Source of the DNA: Belliella baltica DSM 15883
Lineage (GTDB): Bacteria; Bacteroidota; Bacteroidia; Cytophagales; Cyclobacteriaceae
Direction of reading: 5' to 3'
Assembly: GCF_000265405.1 (NCBI RefSeq)
Contig: NC_018010.1
Location: 1,178,001 to 1,242,000, forward strand
DNA: 64,000 nt
Shown: piece by piece, positions 39,310 through 48,125 of the stretch
Layout of the letters: every line of letters begins with the position of its first letter
Numbering within the stretch: the first letter of the stretch is position 1
Made by a program: the position numbers and the translations under genes
Notes under the pieces: model-generated
What the model saw: the letters and a program-made list of their open reading frames with translations, nothing else
Told to the model about the DNA's origin: nothing
Databases searched by the model: none

Positions 39310-40629
39310 TTACCATTCAAAAAGTCCATCATTTAGACTTTGTAGCGCAGCATTTTTAAATTGTGCATCGACGAGAAGTGAGACATTGTGCCTGCTTCCT
39401 CCATAAGAGACCATCCTTACAGGGTAATCTGTTAGACAGTTCATAATTTGGGCAATGCTACCTTTAGACTCAGCGATCATATTTCCTACTATTGAAATGA
39501 TCGCTTGGTTTTGATCGACTTCGACAGCCCCATAAGCTTCAAGCTCTTTGACTATTTCAGACAAGTGAGAGACATCATCAACCGTAACTGATACAGCAAC
39601 TTCTGATGTTGTGATCATGTCAATAGAAGTTTTGTATTTCTCAAAAACCTCGAATACTTTTCTCAAAAAACCATAAGCTAAAAGCATTCGGCTTGATTTG
39701 ATTTTGATTGCTGTGATACCATCTTTTGCCGCTAAAGCTTTTACACCAATTCCAACTTCTTGTGCGGTGATGGTTGTACCGGGAGCATCAGGTTCCATGG
39801 TATTCAAGAGTTTTACAGCGATATTATGATGCTGCGCTGGCCATATCGAAGCAGGGTGTAGAATTTTAGCTCCAAAATAAGCTAACTCTGCCGCTTCGTC
39901 AAATGACATTTCTGCTATAGGTCGAGTCTGGTCAACTATCCTTGGATCATTGTTATGCATTCCATCTATGTCTGTCCAAATTTCCACCACACTAGCATTG
40001 ATAGCAGCACCAATCAGGGAAGCAGAATAATCTGAACCACCACGCTTCAGGTTATCAACTTCATTTCTATGATTCTTGCAGATATATCCTTGAGTAATGA
40101 AAAAGCTTTCGTCTGCATAATTACTAAGAATGCTTTCAAGCTTTTCGGATATCTTCTTGAGTTCTGGCTCGTGATTTTCGTCAATACTCATGAAATCCAA
40201 GGCAGGCAAGAATACCGCTGGGATATCGAGTTCTTGAAGCAATGTGTAAAACAGCTTAGTAGAAAGCAGTTCACCTTGAGCCAATATATCCCTATTGATC
40301 GCTTCATTGAAGGAAATCTTTAGAATGATATTGAGAAACTCAAAGTGCTCAGCGATGATTTTTTCTGCCTTTTTTTGAGCTGATTCTGTTTTGAGCAACT
40401 CTTTATAAAATGCTAAATAATGTTTGTGAAGCGTATCAATTCTTTCTTTTGCTAAAGTCTTATTAGCATCAGCAAGTGCATCACCGATTCCTACTAGGGC
40501 ATTTGTAGTGCCAGATAGTGCTGACAGAACGACAATCTTCTTTTGGTTGTCTCTTGTAATTAGCTCTTTAACTTGATGCATTCTTTCGGGTTTGCCAACA
40601 GACGTCCCCCCGAATTTCATTATTTTCAT
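39310..40629 (-). CDS. lysC: Aspartate kinase
   Basis: A 439-residue monofunctional aspartokinase, the first step of the aspartate family pathway (lysine/diaminopimelate, threonine, methionine). The N-terminus is MKIMKFGGTSVGKPERMHQV with the KFGGTSV ATP-binding motif; GGSDYSASLIGAAINASVVE and EIWTDIDGMHNNDPRIV follow. The last 150 residues hold two ACT regulatory domains (SSRMLLAYGFLRKVFEVFEK and ISIVGNMIAESKGSIAQIMN) that sense the end products. An in-frame extension of 20 residues upstream exists but lacks family similarity; the ATG at the complement of 40627-40629 is preferred. No homoserine dehydrogenase is fused. Confidence 0.95.
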   Translation of the reverse strand: MKIMKFGGTSVGKPERMHQVKELITRDNQKKIVVLSALSGTTNALVGIGDALADANKTLAKERIDTLHKHYLAFYKELLKTESAQKKAEKIIAEHFEFLNIILKISFNEAINRDILAQGELLSTKLFYTLLQELDIPAVFLPALDFMSIDENHEPELKKISEKLESILSNYADESFFITQGYICKNHRNEVDNLKRGGSDYSASLIGAAINASVVEIWTDIDGMHNNDPRIVDQTRPIAEMSFDEAAELAYFGAKILHPASIWPAQHHNIAVKLLNTMEPDAPGTTITAQEVGIGVKALAAKDGITAIKIKSSRMLLAYGFLRKVFEVFEKYKTSIDMITTSEVAVSVTVDDVSHLSEIVKELEAYGAVEVDQNQAIISIVGNMIAESKGSIAQIMNCLTDYPVRMVSYGGSRHNVSLLVDAQFKNAALQSLNDGLFEW

Positions 40630-41029
40630 GTATGTGTTAGGTTTGAGGTAGTTATTTGATTCAAATTTTAGATTTTTAGTCTCTAGCATCGAAAGTCTTG
40701 CTTTTTGTATATATTCTACAATTCACAATTTGATATTCGACAATTTTTAAATTTAGAATATCCGATTCTTATTTATGAATTAAGAATTAGCTCAATCTTT
40801 CTTTTTTAACGTCTTAAAATTAATTGACACTTTTTTCTTTTGATTTAGAGACGTTCAACAACTCTGAGGTTGTCGTTTTTACAAATCATCTCTATCCCAG
40901 CATTTCATACAGGCAATTGAAAGTTTAACAATGACTGCAAAAGGTACATGCATTCAGGATTTACTGCATCTTCGATTCTTGCTTCTTTACTCTTAGATCT
41001 TGTGTCTCCTATCTATTTTTTCCTAGCTC
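40630..41029. other. 400-bp intergenic region
   Basis: Nothing codes here that I can support. It is AT-rich with short decayed repeats (for example AATTTTTAAATTTAG near 40750). I see no promoter or hairpin that stands out. Confidence 0.6.
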
Positions 41030-41506
41030 CTAGAACCCTAGCATCTTAACAGCTGTAATAGCCGCTTCATCTCCTTTGTTCCCATGCTTCCCACCTGATC
41101 TATCCAAAGCCTGCTGTAAAGTATCGGGAGTCAAAACTCCAAAAATGACTGGTTTGTTATACTTCAAGCCTACATTTGTAATACCATGAGCTACGGCGTC
41201 ACAGATAAAATCGAAATGACGGGTTTCTCCTTGAATCACACATCCAAGACAAATAACTGCATCTATTTCCTCTAATTCTGCAAGCCATTGTGCTCCTAAG
41301 GTCAGTTCAAATGATCCGGGAACATTTTTTCTGTAGATATTATCTTTCTTTGCCCCATGCTTCAATAAGGTTTCTAATGCACCGGAAAATAAGGATTCAG
41401 TAACTTGATCATTCCATTCAGATACGACGATACCGAATTTTTTTTCTGAAACATCAATAATGTTTTTTTCTGTATATTGACTTAAGCTTTTAAGTGAAGT
41501 AGCCAT
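41030..41506 (-). CDS. ribH: 6,7-dimethyl-8-ribityllumazine synthase
   Basis: A 158-residue enzyme that makes the riboflavin precursor lumazine from 5-amino-6-ribitylaminouracil and dihydroxybutanone phosphate, in an icosahedral or pentameric assembly. Motifs are FGIVVSEWNDQVTESLFSGA, VPGSFELTLGAQWLAE, VICLGCVIQGETRHFDFICD (with the catalytic His) and KPVIFGVLTPDTLQQALDRS. It follows a TPR gene on the same strand, separated by a terminator-like hairpin, so expression may be partly independent. Confidence 0.97.
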   Translation of the reverse strand: MATSLKSLSQYTEKNIIDVSEKKFGIVVSEWNDQVTESLFSGALETLLKHGAKKDNIYRKNVPGSFELTLGAQWLAELEEIDAVICLGCVIQGETRHFDFICDAVAHGITNVGLKYNKPVIFGVLTPDTLQQALDRSGGKHGNKGDEAAITAVKMLGF

Positions 41507-41531
41507 GATTTTTTTGATTGAGTTTGAAAAT

Positions 41532-41563
41532 AAAAAAGAGTAAGACCTTCTGATCTTACTCTT
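41532..41563 (-). terminator. Terminator or attenuator between the TPR gene and ribH
   Basis: AAGAGTAAGA/TCTTACTCTT form a 10-bp perfect stem with an 8-nt loop; on the minus strand a T run follows. ribH begins 25 bp beyond. Confidence 0.78.
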
Positions 41564-41588
41564 CTAAAATGCGATTTATAGAAAGCAT

Positions 41589-42296
41589 TTACTTAGAGGC
41601 AAGACCTTCCAAGCGTGCTTTATGCTTTCGAGCGTTAGTGTATTCCATAGATTCGAAATATTTCTCTTCTATTGTTTCGTATGTTTTGATTGCATTTTCC
41701 ATATCTCCCGCTTCTTCATAAGCTATAGCAAGCTTATTTAAGTATCTAGGAGTGAAAAATTCATTTTCACTTTGAGTAGCAGCTTTCTTATAGTAAGAAA
41801 TCGCCTCACTGGTATTCGCTAATTCTAGATAGGCATCACCTAATAAAGAATAAGCTTTGGCTTGGACAAAGTAGTCGTCTGCTGAAAATTTCTTGAAATG
41901 CTCAATAGATTTTTCAAATTGACCTTCTGAAAGATAGATTGATCCAATATAGAAGTTGGCCAAATTAGCTGCATCAGTTCCTGAGTAATCATCAGCAATT
42001 TTCAAAAAGCCAGCATTCGTACCGTCACCATTCAAAGCAAGATCAGTTTGATTTTGCTCGAAATAATAAACTGCTTGAAACATTTCAGCTTGACCTTTTT
42101 CGTTTTGATTTTGCTTATTAATTTGGAAAAACAATATTCCAGCAATTAAAACCACTACGCCTATCAGGATTCCCCCAAAGATTTTTGAGTTTTTTCTTAC
42201 AAAGTCTTCACCTCTTTCTAATCTACTCGCAATTACTTCTGGATTTTCAAGTAATTCGTACTCTGCTTCGCTATTTTTTGTTTGTTTCTTAGCCAT
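41589..42296 (-). CDS. Membrane-anchored TPR protein (YfgM-like)
   Basis: A 235-residue protein with a cytoplasmic charged N-terminus (MAKKQTKNSEAEYELLENPE), one membrane segment (IFGGILIGVVVLIAGILFFQ) and TPR repeats in the periplasm, for example NFYIGSIYLSEGQFEKSIEH and KAYSLLGDAYLELANTSEAI. This matches the YfgM/ancillary SecYEG translocon type. It probably supports folding or transport of envelope proteins. It is first in a transcript that continues to ribH and has a perfect promoter upstream. Confidence 0.88.
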   Translation of the reverse strand: MAKKQTKNSEAEYELLENPEVIASRLERGEDFVRKNSKIFGGILIGVVVLIAGILFFQINKQNQNEKGQAEMFQAVYYFEQNQTDLALNGDGTNAGFLKIADDYSGTDAANLANFYIGSIYLSEGQFEKSIEHFKKFSADDYFVQAKAYSLLGDAYLELANTSEAISYYKKAATQSENEFFTPRYLNKLAIAYEEAGDMENAIKTYETIEEKYFESMEYTNARKHKARLEGLASK

Positions 42297-42315
42297 TCTA
42301 TTAAAATTATTGGCG

Positions 42316-42346
42316 CAAAGATATATTTCTTTGATTCAAATGCAAA
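42316..42346 (-). promoter_or_regulatory. Consensus promoter of the TPR-ribH transcript
   Basis: On the minus strand TTTG (42343-42346), a 19-nt spacer and TATCTTTG (42316-42323) match TTTG-N19-TAnnTTTG at every defined base. It is the best promoter match seen in the window. The start codon is about 20 nt downstream. Confidence 0.8.
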
Positions 42347-42461
42347 GCCATTGAACCAATACCTAAAAATCTGGCAAGAAAAAATGAAGAAAAGTTCTTT
42401 GTTTTAGGATAAAACTTAGGTTTTCAAAAACGAATTGGAATTAATTTAACCTTTTAAAAGC

Positions 42462-42496
42462 AAAAAAACCCTTGAAAAATCTTCCAAGGGTTTTTG
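42462..42496 (-). terminator. Terminator of pdhA
   Basis: AAAAACCCTTG/CAAGGGTTTTT pair perfectly around a 10-nt loop and are followed by T runs on the minus strand. Confidence 0.88.
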
Positions 42497-42511
42497 TTAT
42501 TTTTAAGCGAT

Positions 42512-43531
42512 TTACTCCATTACAAATGGATAATCTTCTTGTTTGTAGATGTCTTTAAAAGCATCTTGTCCATCAGGCCAAGGTGAATCTTCAGCAAATT
42601 TCACGGCGTCATCTACTTGTTTTTTTACTTTTTTATCAATTTCCTTGAGCTCAGCCTCTGTTAAAATTTTATTGTCAAGGATAGTTGCTTTTACTTGAGC
42701 GATGGGATCTCTTTCTTTATATTCCTCTACTTCTTCACGAGTTCTGTATTTCTGAGGATCGGACATAGAGTGTCCCTTATATCTGTAAGTTCTAAATTCT
42801 AATAAAGTTGGTCCATCACCTTTTCTAGCTCTTTCGGCAGCTTCAGCTACAGCTTCGTGAATGGCTTCCACATTCATCCCATCTACAGGGAAAGAAGGCA
42901 TATCATAAGCCTCTCCAATTTTGTAAAGCTCAGTGACATTGGAAGTTCTTGCTACAGAGGTTCCCATGGCATAACCGTTGTTTTCGATTACGAAAATCAC
43001 AGGCGTTTTATAAAGCATGGCTAAGTTGAAAGCTTCATGAACAGCACCTTGTCTTACTGCACCATCACCCATATGGCAAATACAGAGATTTTTGGTTCCT
43101 TGGTATTTCTCGGCAAAACCAATACCCAAACCCATCGGAACTTGCGCCCCAACGATACCATGGCCACCCATGAAATTTCTTTCTTTATCGAAAATGTGCA
43201 TCGATCCACCTTTTCCTTTGGTAGTTCCTGTTGCTTTGCCATACAGCTCGGCCATTACTGCTCCAGGATCAGTTCCTAGACCTAGTGGATGTGCGTGATC
43301 TCTATATGCTGTGATCCATTTATCATCTTTTTCCAAAGCTGTGATTGCACCTGCAGCACAGGCTTCCTGCCCGATGTACAAATGACAAAATCCTCTTATT
43401 TTTTGCTGACCATATAGTTGACCTGCTTTTTCTTCAAACCTTCTCATCAACAACATGCTTTCATACCAGTAAGCATATGTTTCTTTGGAGTATTTTGCTT
43501 TTGACTTTGCAGTCGTACTCTTCTTTGCCAT
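42512..43531 (-). CDS. pdhA: Pyruvate dehydrogenase E1 component, alpha subunit
   Basis: A 339-residue thiamine-diphosphate enzyme subunit; together with the beta subunit it decarboxylates pyruvate for the pyruvate dehydrogenase complex. Motifs: YGQQKIRGFCHLYIGQEACA near the start, GGSMHIFDKERNFMGGHGIV, and the TPP motif GDGAVRQGAVHEAFNLAM followed by NNGYAMGTS. RTYRYKGHSMSDPQKYRTRE is the phosphorylation-loop region. The start chosen is MAKKSTTAKSKAKYSKETYA (complement of 43529-43531); an upstream extension is unlikely. A -7-like TATATTTG (complement of 43565-43572) lies in front. The beta subunit is not adjacent. Confidence 0.95.
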   Translation of the reverse strand: MAKKSTTAKSKAKYSKETYAYWYESMLLMRRFEEKAGQLYGQQKIRGFCHLYIGQEACAAGAITALEKDDKWITAYRDHAHPLGLGTDPGAVMAELYGKATGTTKGKGGSMHIFDKERNFMGGHGIVGAQVPMGLGIGFAEKYQGTKNLCICHMGDGAVRQGAVHEAFNLAMLYKTPVIFVIENNGYAMGTSVARTSNVTELYKIGEAYDMPSFPVDGMNVEAIHEAVAEAAERARKGDGPTLLEFRTYRYKGHSMSDPQKYRTREEVEEYKERDPIAQVKATILDNKILTEAELKEIDKKVKKQVDDAVKFAEDSPWPDGQDAFKDIYKQEDYPFVME

Positions 43532-43635
43532 ATCGTTTGTTGTAAAATATGCTAAATTAGGACCCAAATATAAGCAAAAGGGCTGAAATTTATGTCCGAA
43601 TGCGAAAATAGTCAAAAACACTACAGTTTCTAAAA

Positions 43636-44745
43636 ATGCACCTGAAAAATCTCCAGCTCAATCAATTTAAAAATTATAAGCAAGCAAAGCTGGAACTCTC
43701 CTCGGAAATCAACTGCTTTGTGGGGATCAATGGGTCAGGGAAAACGAATCTATTGGATGCCATTCATTACCTCTGCCTCACAAAAAGTGCTTTAAATGCC
43801 CAGGACAGTCAGAATATTCTTCACGACCAAGAGTTTTTTACTGTTTTTGGGGAGTTTAATTTGGATTTCAAAACCTTAGAGATTCGATGTGTAGTTGAAT
43901 CTGGAAAGAAAAAACAACTGATCCAAAATGGGAAGTCTATTGAAAAAATGAGTGAACATATAGGTTTACTTCCTGTAGTGATGATTGCCCCAGATGACAC
44001 TTTATTGATCAAAGATGGAAGCGAAGAACGGAGACGGTTTTTTGACAACATGCTTTGCCAATTGGATAAAACCTACCTAGAAAGCTTGGTGCGCTATCAG
44101 CATTTTCTCAAACAAAGAAATGCGCTGCTGAAGCAATTTGCAGATACCAACAGAGTGAATAAGCCTTTGCTTGAGCCTTTTGATAGAGAGATTATCCAAC
44201 TTTCTATACAAATTGCTAAAGCTAGAGAGCAATTTTTAGAAGAGTATAAACCTTTGCTTTTAGATCACTATGCCGATATTTCGGGTCAGCAGGAAGATAT
44301 TTCTATTCAATATGATTCAGATTGTTTAGTAGCTGATTTTGAAGGAAATTTTTTACAAAACCAACCTAAAGATCTGATCTTGAAGAGGACCACGATGGGA
44401 ATTCATAAAGATGATTTTATATTTGAAATTGATAATTATCCTATTAAAAAATTTGGATCCCAAGGACAACAAAAATCTTTTGTAATTGCTTTGAAGCTAG
44501 CTCAATTTGAGATATTCTTTGCGCACAAAGAGACCAAACCAATTTTGCTTTTGGATGATATTTTCGATAAACTCGACGACCTTCGGATTGAGAAATTGAT
44601 GAAACTTGTCGCCAACCATAAATTTGGGCAGCTATTTATAACAGACGCAAGACCTGAGCGCTCTAAGTCAATCTTGCAAGAGATTGACTCAAACGCTAAG
44701 TTTTTTATGGTTGATAGTGGAGTAGTTTCCGTTTGGGATCAATAA
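43636..44745 (+). CDS. recF: DNA replication and repair protein RecF
   Basis: A 369-residue SMC-like ATPase that loads RecA at gaps with RecO and RecR. Walker A is FVGINGSGKTNLLDAIHYL; the signature is KFGSQGQQKSFVIALKLA; Walker B is KPILLLDDIFDKLDDLR. The N-terminal MHLKNLQLNQFKNYKQAKLE is the usual RecF start. Length fits the family. It is divergent from pdhA and its stop overlaps that of the convergent DoxX gene by 7 bp. Confidence 0.96.
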   Translation: MHLKNLQLNQFKNYKQAKLELSSEINCFVGINGSGKTNLLDAIHYLCLTKSALNAQDSQNILHDQEFFTVFGEFNLDFKTLEIRCVVESGKKKQLIQNGKSIEKMSEHIGLLPVVMIAPDDTLLIKDGSEERRRFFDNMLCQLDKTYLESLVRYQHFLKQRNALLKQFADTNRVNKPLLEPFDREIIQLSIQIAKAREQFLEEYKPLLLDHYADISGQQEDISIQYDSDCLVADFEGNFLQNQPKDLILKRTTMGIHKDDFIFEIDNYPIKKFGSQGQQKSFVIALKLAQFEIFFAHKETKPILLLDDIFDKLDDLRIEKLMKLVANHKFGQLFITDARPERSKSILQEIDSNAKFFMVDSGVVSVWDQ

Positions 44746-45158
44746 TTATTTTTTCTGTTGATTTGTCCATCTACAGACCATTTTCCTGGACCTAAAAGAA
44801 ATAGACTGACAAAGATTGTTAAGAATAAAAGGGACTTTTCCTGTGCTGAAAATGGATCGTCACCATGTGCAATAAATGCCGCGACCAGCATTGCAATGAT
44901 TAGTGGGATTAATGACAATCTCGTCAAGAATCCAATTGCTAGAAAGATAGCACAGAAGAATTCAGCAAAAATTACAAGTTGTAAAGAAACAGCAGGCCCA
45001 AGCCCTATCGGATCAGAAAATGTCTGAAGCTTTGCGCTGAAATCTGATAATTTTGCCCAGCCATGAGTAGCCATCATTAGGGCAGTACTTACTCTTAAGG
45101 TCAATAAGGCAAGATTCTTGAGTATTGTATCGCTGTTGAAGAAGATTTTTTTCATCAC
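44739..45158 (-). CDS. DoxX family membrane protein
   Basis: A 139-residue four-helix membrane protein. The DoxX core is seen as LRVSTALMMATHGWAKLSDF, VIFAEFFCAIFLAIGFLTRL and LLFLTIFVSLFLLGPGKWSV. Family members include subunits of quinol oxidases and proteins affecting oxidative balance; the exact role here is unknown. It is convergent with recF and divergent from the thioredoxin-like gene. Confidence 0.9.
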   Translation of the reverse strand: MMKKIFFNSDTILKNLALLTLRVSTALMMATHGWAKLSDFSAKLQTFSDPIGLGPAVSLQLVIFAEFFCAIFLAIGFLTRLSLIPLIIAMLVAAFIAHGDDPFSAQEKSLLFLTIFVSLFLLGPGKWSVDGQINRKNNY

Positions 45159-45267
45159 TGAAATCTATTTGGAATGTTTTTCGTTTTTTTGATTAAATTA
45201 GCAAGAAATTGCGTTGGATAATTACTTACATTAGCTTATAAAACTTATAAAACTAACACCTAAACTT

Positions 45268-46407
45268 ATGAACACCATCTTAAAATTTTCAAAACTGATA
45301 TTAATTTTGTTTTTAGGTCTTTTTTTTAGTTTGACGGTAAAAGCACAAAACTATTCTGACGCTTACGTCAATTACATGTCAGGACTTGAAAATTATGTTC
45401 AAAACGATCTTTACGGAAAAGTAAGCGAAGTTTTATACGATGTAGAAGACGCTCCCTCCAAGGAAGATTTCATTTCTTTTGTAAAAGAAATCCAAAAAGA
45501 AATGAATCAATTTCACCTCGACAATGCAGGTGACTTGATGGAAGATGAGAAAAGTGAAGCGGCTTCATTTACCCATACCATGCTTGTTCAATTGGGGGAA
45601 CTGTATCTGGACAGAGCACAGGAAATGGAAGTAGAAGATCGCTTGATTTTCTTGAAGGAATACCTTTCTGAGACAAATTTAGATCAAGAAATCAAAAGTT
45701 TGACAGATGATTTGGCAAGGTCGCTTATGATGGCCATGCACTCAGCAATGAAAATACCTTTTGGAATGCCTAATGATGACATAGCTGTTCAAATTCAAAG
45801 TATTTCAGGAAATCAAGGGGAACTTTTAGCGGCTTCAAATATCTTGAATGATATGTTGATGCTTTCTGGAAGTTATGAAGATAGTGAAATGGCAGTGTCA
45901 GATTTTTCTAAGAATTATACTAACTCAACCCATCTTGCAAATTTAAAGGAAGGTTTGGTTTCTTTAGAAAAACTGAAAACAGGATCTGTTGTTGAGGACT
46001 TCAGTTTTGTGAATTTGGAAGGGGAGAAAGTCAATTTATCAGATTATAAAGACAAAGTGATTTATCTGGATTTGTGGGCGAGTTGGTGCGGTCCATGTAT
46101 CAATACTTTTAAGACAAAAACGCCTGATTTTGAAAAGCAGCTGAGAGAACATGAAGATATCGTATTGATGTATGTTTCTGTAGATGATCAGCAAGCACCA
46201 TGGAAGAATTATTTAGACAAAAACCCAATGCGTGGCGTTCATGCGTATGCTGGACAAGGTTTTGAAGCAGATATTATGAAATATTTCAAAGTTTGGGGGA
46301 TCCCAAGGTATCTGATAATTGGCAAAGACAACAAGCTTTTCAATGCCAATGCACCAAGACCAGGGGATGAGGCTGTGGCTGCTTTGCTGGAAGCAAAAGG
46401 AGAGTAA
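45268..46407 (+). CDS. TlpA-like thioredoxin-fold protein, secreted
   Basis: A 379-residue protein with a signal sequence (LILILFLGLFFSLTVKAQ). The N-terminal 230 residues are helix-rich and unrecognised. The thioredoxin/AhpC-TSA domain spans about 240-378, with the redox motif ASWCGPCINTFK and the cis-Pro region KVWGIPRYLIIGKDN. It probably reduces or isomerises disulfides outside the cytoplasm, for example in cytochrome maturation. TACATTAG, resembling a -7 box, stands about 45 bp upstream. The stop is followed by a bidirectional terminator. Confidence 0.9.
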   Translation: MNTILKFSKLILILFLGLFFSLTVKAQNYSDAYVNYMSGLENYVQNDLYGKVSEVLYDVEDAPSKEDFISFVKEIQKEMNQFHLDNAGDLMEDEKSEAASFTHTMLVQLGELYLDRAQEMEVEDRLIFLKEYLSETNLDQEIKSLTDDLARSLMMAMHSAMKIPFGMPNDDIAVQIQSISGNQGELLAASNILNDMLMLSGSYEDSEMAVSDFSKNYTNSTHLANLKEGLVSLEKLKTGSVVEDFSFVNLEGEKVNLSDYKDKVIYLDLWASWCGPCINTFKTKTPDFEKQLREHEDIVLMYVSVDDQQAPWKNYLDKNPMRGVHAYAGQGFEADIMKYFKVWGIPRYLIIGKDNKLFNANAPRPGDEAVAALLEAKGE

Positions 46408-46426
46408 CTTTAAAAATTATAACAGT

Positions 46427-46461
46427 AAAAAAGGGCTGGAATCAAATTCCATCCCTTTTTT
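46427..46461. terminator. Bidirectional terminator
   Basis: AAAAAAGGGCTGGAAT/ATTCCATCCCTTTTTT pair with one mismatch around a short loop; it lies between the convergent thioredoxin-like and sugar nucleotidyltransferase genes. Confidence 0.9.
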
Positions 46462-46477
46462 GATTCGTTGTAGAAAA

Positions 46478-47383
46478 TCAATGCCAAAGATTAGCAGGAT
46501 ACTCTCCTGAATCATGCATTTTCTTTAAAGAGTCGATCACGATTGGCTTGTCTTCTGTGTAAGTCACGCCAAACCAAGTTTTTCCACCTTGCAAAACTTC
46601 CACTGCTCCTTCACCACTTTCAATCAGATTGTTGGCTACAAGTGGGATAAAAAACTCAGATTTGATATTTTCTTTGTTAGCAAGTAAAAATTCGTCCCAC
46701 ATTTTTTCAATTTGCTGGAAAACAGCTGGATGAAATCCCCAGAAATTCATCGAAACAGGCGTTCCTTCTGCGATTTCAATAGATTCTCCATCACCATTTG
46801 CGATGATTTTTCCATTTTCTTTTGCGATTGCTGTTCTTTCTACCATGCCGATAAGCTGATTAGAAGCATTCATAGAACATACGCCTCTGCTTACTGTACC
46901 ATGTTCAGAAAGTACATTTTGTATCGCGTAGCCGACCATGGCGTGTAGGTTTGGCTGTACTCCATTTGAAAGGAACTTGCCAATTACTTCAAATGCCTCT
47001 TTGCCATAAAAATCATCAGCATTAATTACTGCGAAAGGTTCCTTGATTGTATCTTTGGCACAAAGTACCGCATGTGCCGTACCGTAAGGCTTGACACGAT
47101 CGGGGTTTTGAAATTCCTCCGGAACGAAAGAAGTCAAGGATTGAAGAACGAAATCCACTTCAATTTTACCTTCTATTTTAGGAAGGAATTTTTCCTTGGC
47201 AAGTTCTAAAATCTCTTGCCTAACTATAAACACTACTTTTCCAAATCCAGCTCTAATAGCATCATAGATTGAATATTCTAAAATCGTTTCGCCATTTGGG
47301 CCGAAACCGTCGATTTGTTTATTTCCGCCATATCTACTGCCCATACCGGCAGCGAGAACCAAAAGTGTTGGTTTGTTTTGCAT
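46478..47383 (-). CDS. Sugar-phosphate nucleotidyltransferase-like protein
   Basis: A 301-residue enzyme of the nucleotidyltransferase (GT-A-like) fold. The N-terminal PTLLVLAAGMGSRYGGNKQI has the G-x-G-x-R nucleotide-binding signature, followed by ETILEYSIYDAIRAGFGKVV and KPYGTAHAVLCAKDTIKEPF; FAVINADDFYGKEAFEVI holds a metal-binding Asp pair. It most likely activates a sugar phosphate to an NDP-sugar, but it is not clearly one of GalU, RfbA or GlmU. It has a good promoter upstream and is followed by a bidirectional terminator. Confidence 0.9.
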   Translation of the reverse strand: MQNKPTLLVLAAGMGSRYGGNKQIDGFGPNGETILEYSIYDAIRAGFGKVVFIVRQEILELAKEKFLPKIEGKIEVDFVLQSLTSFVPEEFQNPDRVKPYGTAHAVLCAKDTIKEPFAVINADDFYGKEAFEVIGKFLSNGVQPNLHAMVGYAIQNVLSEHGTVSRGVCSMNASNQLIGMVERTAIAKENGKIIANGDGESIEIAEGTPVSMNFWGFHPAVFQQIEKMWDEFLLANKENIKSEFFIPLVANNLIESGEGAVEVLQGGKTWFGVTYTEDKPIVIDSLKKMHDSGEYPANLWH

Positions 47384-47726
47384 AATTTTTAAGATGAAGT
47401 TTAAAATTCCACAATTTCAAATTTAGCCCTTTCATCTTTCATACAAAGGCAATTGGACAAAAAATATGGCAGTTTACCCCTTAATAGCTCCAAAAATCGA
47501 ATTGTTTAAGTTCGATTTAAAAAGAGTACTAGTTTAAAAATTTACCATAAATGGGATTGATTAAGATAAAATTGTAAAAGAATAGATTGAAAATTAACCA
47601 AAAAGTAATTTTTAAACAGGAATTTATTGAATATAGGGTTAAAAATAATCATGATTTATTTTTTTTGTAATTTTTGTTTTACATTAGCGTCTATAATTCA
47701 AGAAAACCACTAATTCATTGATTAAA
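47384..47726. other. Intergenic region between divergent genes
   Basis: This 343-bp gap holds the promoter of the nucleotidyltransferase gene (47418-47447) and, on the other strand, a possible -7 box TACATTAG near 47688 for the P-II/Amt operon. Otherwise nothing is evident. Confidence 0.55.
47418..47447 (-). promoter_or_regulatory. Promoter for the nucleotidyltransferase gene
   Basis: TTTG (47444-47447), 18-nt spacer and TAAATTTG (47418-47425) on the minus strand match the Bacteroidota promoter consensus at every defined base, with a spacer one base shorter than 19. Confidence 0.7.
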
Positions 47727-48065
47727 ATGAAAAAAATCGAAGCAATCATTAGAACATCCAAATTCCAAGAAATCTATAAATGCGTGGCAGGAATGGGTGT
47801 TAAGTTTCTTTCTTTTTATGAAGTAAAAGGAATGGGCTTGGAACATGCCCGCCCGCAGACTTACCGAGGAGTGGCATTTGAACCATCCTATATTCCAAGA
47901 ACGAAAATAGAGATCGTGACTACAGAGGATTTGGTCGAGCCTGTTATCAATTGCATTCTGACAGAAGGAAAAACTGGAGAAGTTGGAGATGGAAAGATCT
48001 TTATTTCTGATGTGCTAGACGCTTACAGAATCAGAAATAAAGATAGAGGAGAAGAAGCTCTATAA
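47727..48065 (+). CDS. P-II nitrogen regulatory protein
   Basis: A 112-residue P-II signal protein starting MKKIEAIIRTSKFQEIYKCV (the TTG three codons earlier is unlikely). The T-loop has EHARPQTYRGVAFEPSYIPR with the Tyr that is uridylylated in proteobacteria, and B/C-loop residues LTEGKTGEVGDGKIFISDV match the family. It senses 2-oxoglutarate, ATP and ADP and, since it is directly followed by amt, is of the GlnK type that plugs the ammonium channel. The trailing RIRNKDRGEEAL is typical. Confidence 0.95.
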   Translation: MKKIEAIIRTSKFQEIYKCVAGMGVKFLSFYEVKGMGLEHARPQTYRGVAFEPSYIPRTKIEIVTTEDLVEPVINCILTEGKTGEVGDGKIFISDVLDAYRIRNKDRGEEAL

Positions 48066-48125
48066 GAAGGAACCCTGATTGATGCCTACTGATACAACCT
48101 ATTTCACACAAACCTATACAAACCT

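Noticed and set aside
40069..40323. Plus-strand frame inside lysC
   Set aside because: It is the reverse complement shadow of a clearly coding aspartate kinase region.
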